DNA of 64,000 bases from Rhodanobacteraceae bacterium (GTDB taxonomy: Bacteria > Pseudomonadota > Gammaproteobacteria > Xanthomonadales > SZUA-5). Location: NCBI GenBank assembly GCA_016717705.1, contig JADKFD010000003.1:1-64000 (forward strand), written 5' to 3'. Below the pieces are notes generated by a model. It did no database searches. It saw only the letters and a list, made by a program, of their open reading frames with translations, and was not told the origin of the DNA. Every line of letters begins with the position of its first letter. Within the stretch, counting starts at the first letter, position 1. Below, in pieces: positions 63,876 through 64,000 of this stretch. The translations under genes and the position numbers were made by a program.

Positions 63876-64000
63876 GGGGGCATTGTGCAGCCGAACAAGC
63901 AAAGGCAGTGGTGAATGGGGGGGTAAGTGGTGAATGGCAAGAGCGGCTCGCGCGCGCCGTGAGACCACCGCGCGCCGCCACTCGACGCGAGCTGCGCGCG
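63876..64000. other. Window end, no gene seen
   Basis: 125 bases with a GTGGTGAATGG direct repeat (63908-63940) and a GC-rich palindromic stretch; no coding frame is supported. Confidence 0.5.

Overview
The window is a GC-rich chromosomal segment from a gammaproteobacterium, most plausibly Lysobacterales/Xanthomonadales. The support is gene content and order: clpS-clpA divergent from nudJ-mnmA, infA beside clpA, a split cobalamin-dependent ribonucleotide reductase, a PhoPQ pair, and DUF1800/DUF1501 secreted proteins. Several families of short palindromic intergenic repeats also fit. I cannot fix the genus from sequence alone.

Layout. 0-6 kb: end of an unknown CDS, tRNA-Pro(CGG) with terminator, an endonuclease remnant, an acetyltransferase, a membrane protein, an EamA transporter, HutG and a D-amino-acid dehydrogenase. 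6-18 kb: a potassium block on the minus strand, kdpFABC-kdpDE, then a PGAM5-like exported phosphatase and Kup. 18-25 kb: nrdJb, a periplasmic protein, a histone-H1-like protein and nrdJ with a pair of NrdR boxes, then a broken GAF/GGDEF/EAL protein. 25-33 kb: cysteine synthase, phoQ-phoP-PepSY, an acetyltransferase, rhomboid protease, a broken ATL protein and a CorC/HlyC protein. 33-42 kb: an FHA-linked class III cyclase, the DUF1800-DUF1501 pair, a FimX-like protein and an orphan response regulator.

42.3-48.6 kb is the most unusual part. It holds a candidate lasso-peptide locus on the minus strand: an asparagine-synthase-type cyclase, a secreted gingipain-like (C25) peptidase and a short precursor whose leader matches YxxPxLxxxGxxxxxTxG exactly. 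Every gene here is broken by frame changes. From 48.6 kb on the DNA is orderly again: prfC, an amino-acid permease, metB behind tandem MetJ-like boxes and a TPR protein. Then comes a tightly overlapped four-gene operon (thermostable-hemolysin family, acyl-CoA ligase, heme-oxygenase-fold protein, SDR) behind phased PmrA-like half-sites. The window closes with infA, clpA, clpS, nudJ, mnmA and a Uma2-family protein.

Throughout, many otherwise well conserved genes (kdpB, kdpC, kup, nrdJ, cysM, the acyl-CoA ligase) carry single-base frame changes. They cluster at 6.7-26.5 kb and 42.3-48.6 kb and are almost absent from 48.6-64 kb. Either the underlying sequence has uneven quality or some loci are decaying; each case is noted.
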